Positions 34,768-34,851 of a stretch of DNA of 34,851 bases are shown here, in pieces. The stretch's first letter is position 1. Each line of letters starts with the position of its first letter. A program made the translations under genes and the position numbers. The DNA is from CAG-791 sp963593905. GTDB lineage: Bacteria > Bacillota > Clostridia > Lachnospirales > Lachnospiraceae. The stretch is taken from contig CAVBBL010000028.1 of assembly GCA_963593905.1 (NCBI GenBank), positions 1 to 34,851 on the forward strand, written 5' to 3'. The notes under the pieces were generated by a model. The model ran no database searches. It was not told the DNA's origin and was given only the letters and a program-made list of their open reading frames with translations.

Positions 34768-34851
34768 TGGGAAAATAGTAGAATGAATAGAAAATCCTTA
34801 GAATATGCGGAATAGAAAGTGGAATGCGATGTATGGAGTAATTCTCTGTAT
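34768..34851 (+). other. Non-coding end of the window, similar to the leader at 32100-32187
   Basis: ATGGGAAAATAGTAG and GCGGAATAGAAAG align by eye with ATGGGGGAATAGTAG and TGTGGAATAGGG downstream of the first terminator. Another related gene may start just beyond the window. Confidence 0.5.

Overview
The window looks like a chromosomal segment of an anaerobic Firmicute of the Clostridia, most likely family Lachnospiraceae. The clues are strong AGGAGG-type ribosome binding sites, moderate G+C, an ammonium transporter fused to a P-II domain, a class B sortase, heterodimeric ABC exporters, and a eukaryotic-like membrane kinase next to zinc-ribbon/Ig-like membrane proteins. No species is claimed. 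No rRNA, tRNA or CRISPR array was recognised.

Layout. (1) About 1-4000 is accessory DNA. It starts with seven exact 67-bp tandem repeats, each with a 25-bp palindrome. A small serine resolvase/invertase follows, then a roughly 300-nt non-coding stretch with many nested stems that ends in an intrinsic terminator and contains one inverted copy of the palindrome. A three-gene recombination module comes last: a 56-aa ORF, a large serine recombinase and a small excisionase-like DNA-binding protein. This looks like the end of an integrative element whose other end lies left of the window. (2) 4000-6300 holds an amtB-PII fusion gene on the minus strand, with a long, hairpin-rich leader. (3) 6500-15300 reads rightward: HAD phosphatase and CPBP protease, then gltB-gltD (glutamate synthase) with a class B sortase in the same run. 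amtB and gltBD together make this a nitrogen-assimilation neighbourhood, and both show a terminator-like hairpin close to a predicted promoter. (4) 15400-18350 is clpB, with a 10-bp tandem repeat in its leader. (5) 18393-20571 is a MATE efflux gene divergent from a MerR-type regulator. (6) 20943-24685 is a heterodimeric ABC exporter with one degenerate ATP site. (7) 25140-29218 is a MacB-type ATPase, an FtsX-type permease and recX. (8) 29219-34851 holds a helix-turn-helix-like protein divergent from a membrane Ser/Thr kinase with an unusual activation loop, then two single-pass membrane proteins with Ig-like domains. A second structured non-coding region and a duplicated terminator/leader block lie among them.

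The most promising unexplained signals are the structured RNA candidate at 1441-1720, which sits between two recombinase genes and beside palindromes matching the upstream array, and the smaller structured region at 33420-33590, where one strand segment can pair with either of two partners. All RNA structures and promoters were found by eye. No folding, alignment or database search was run.
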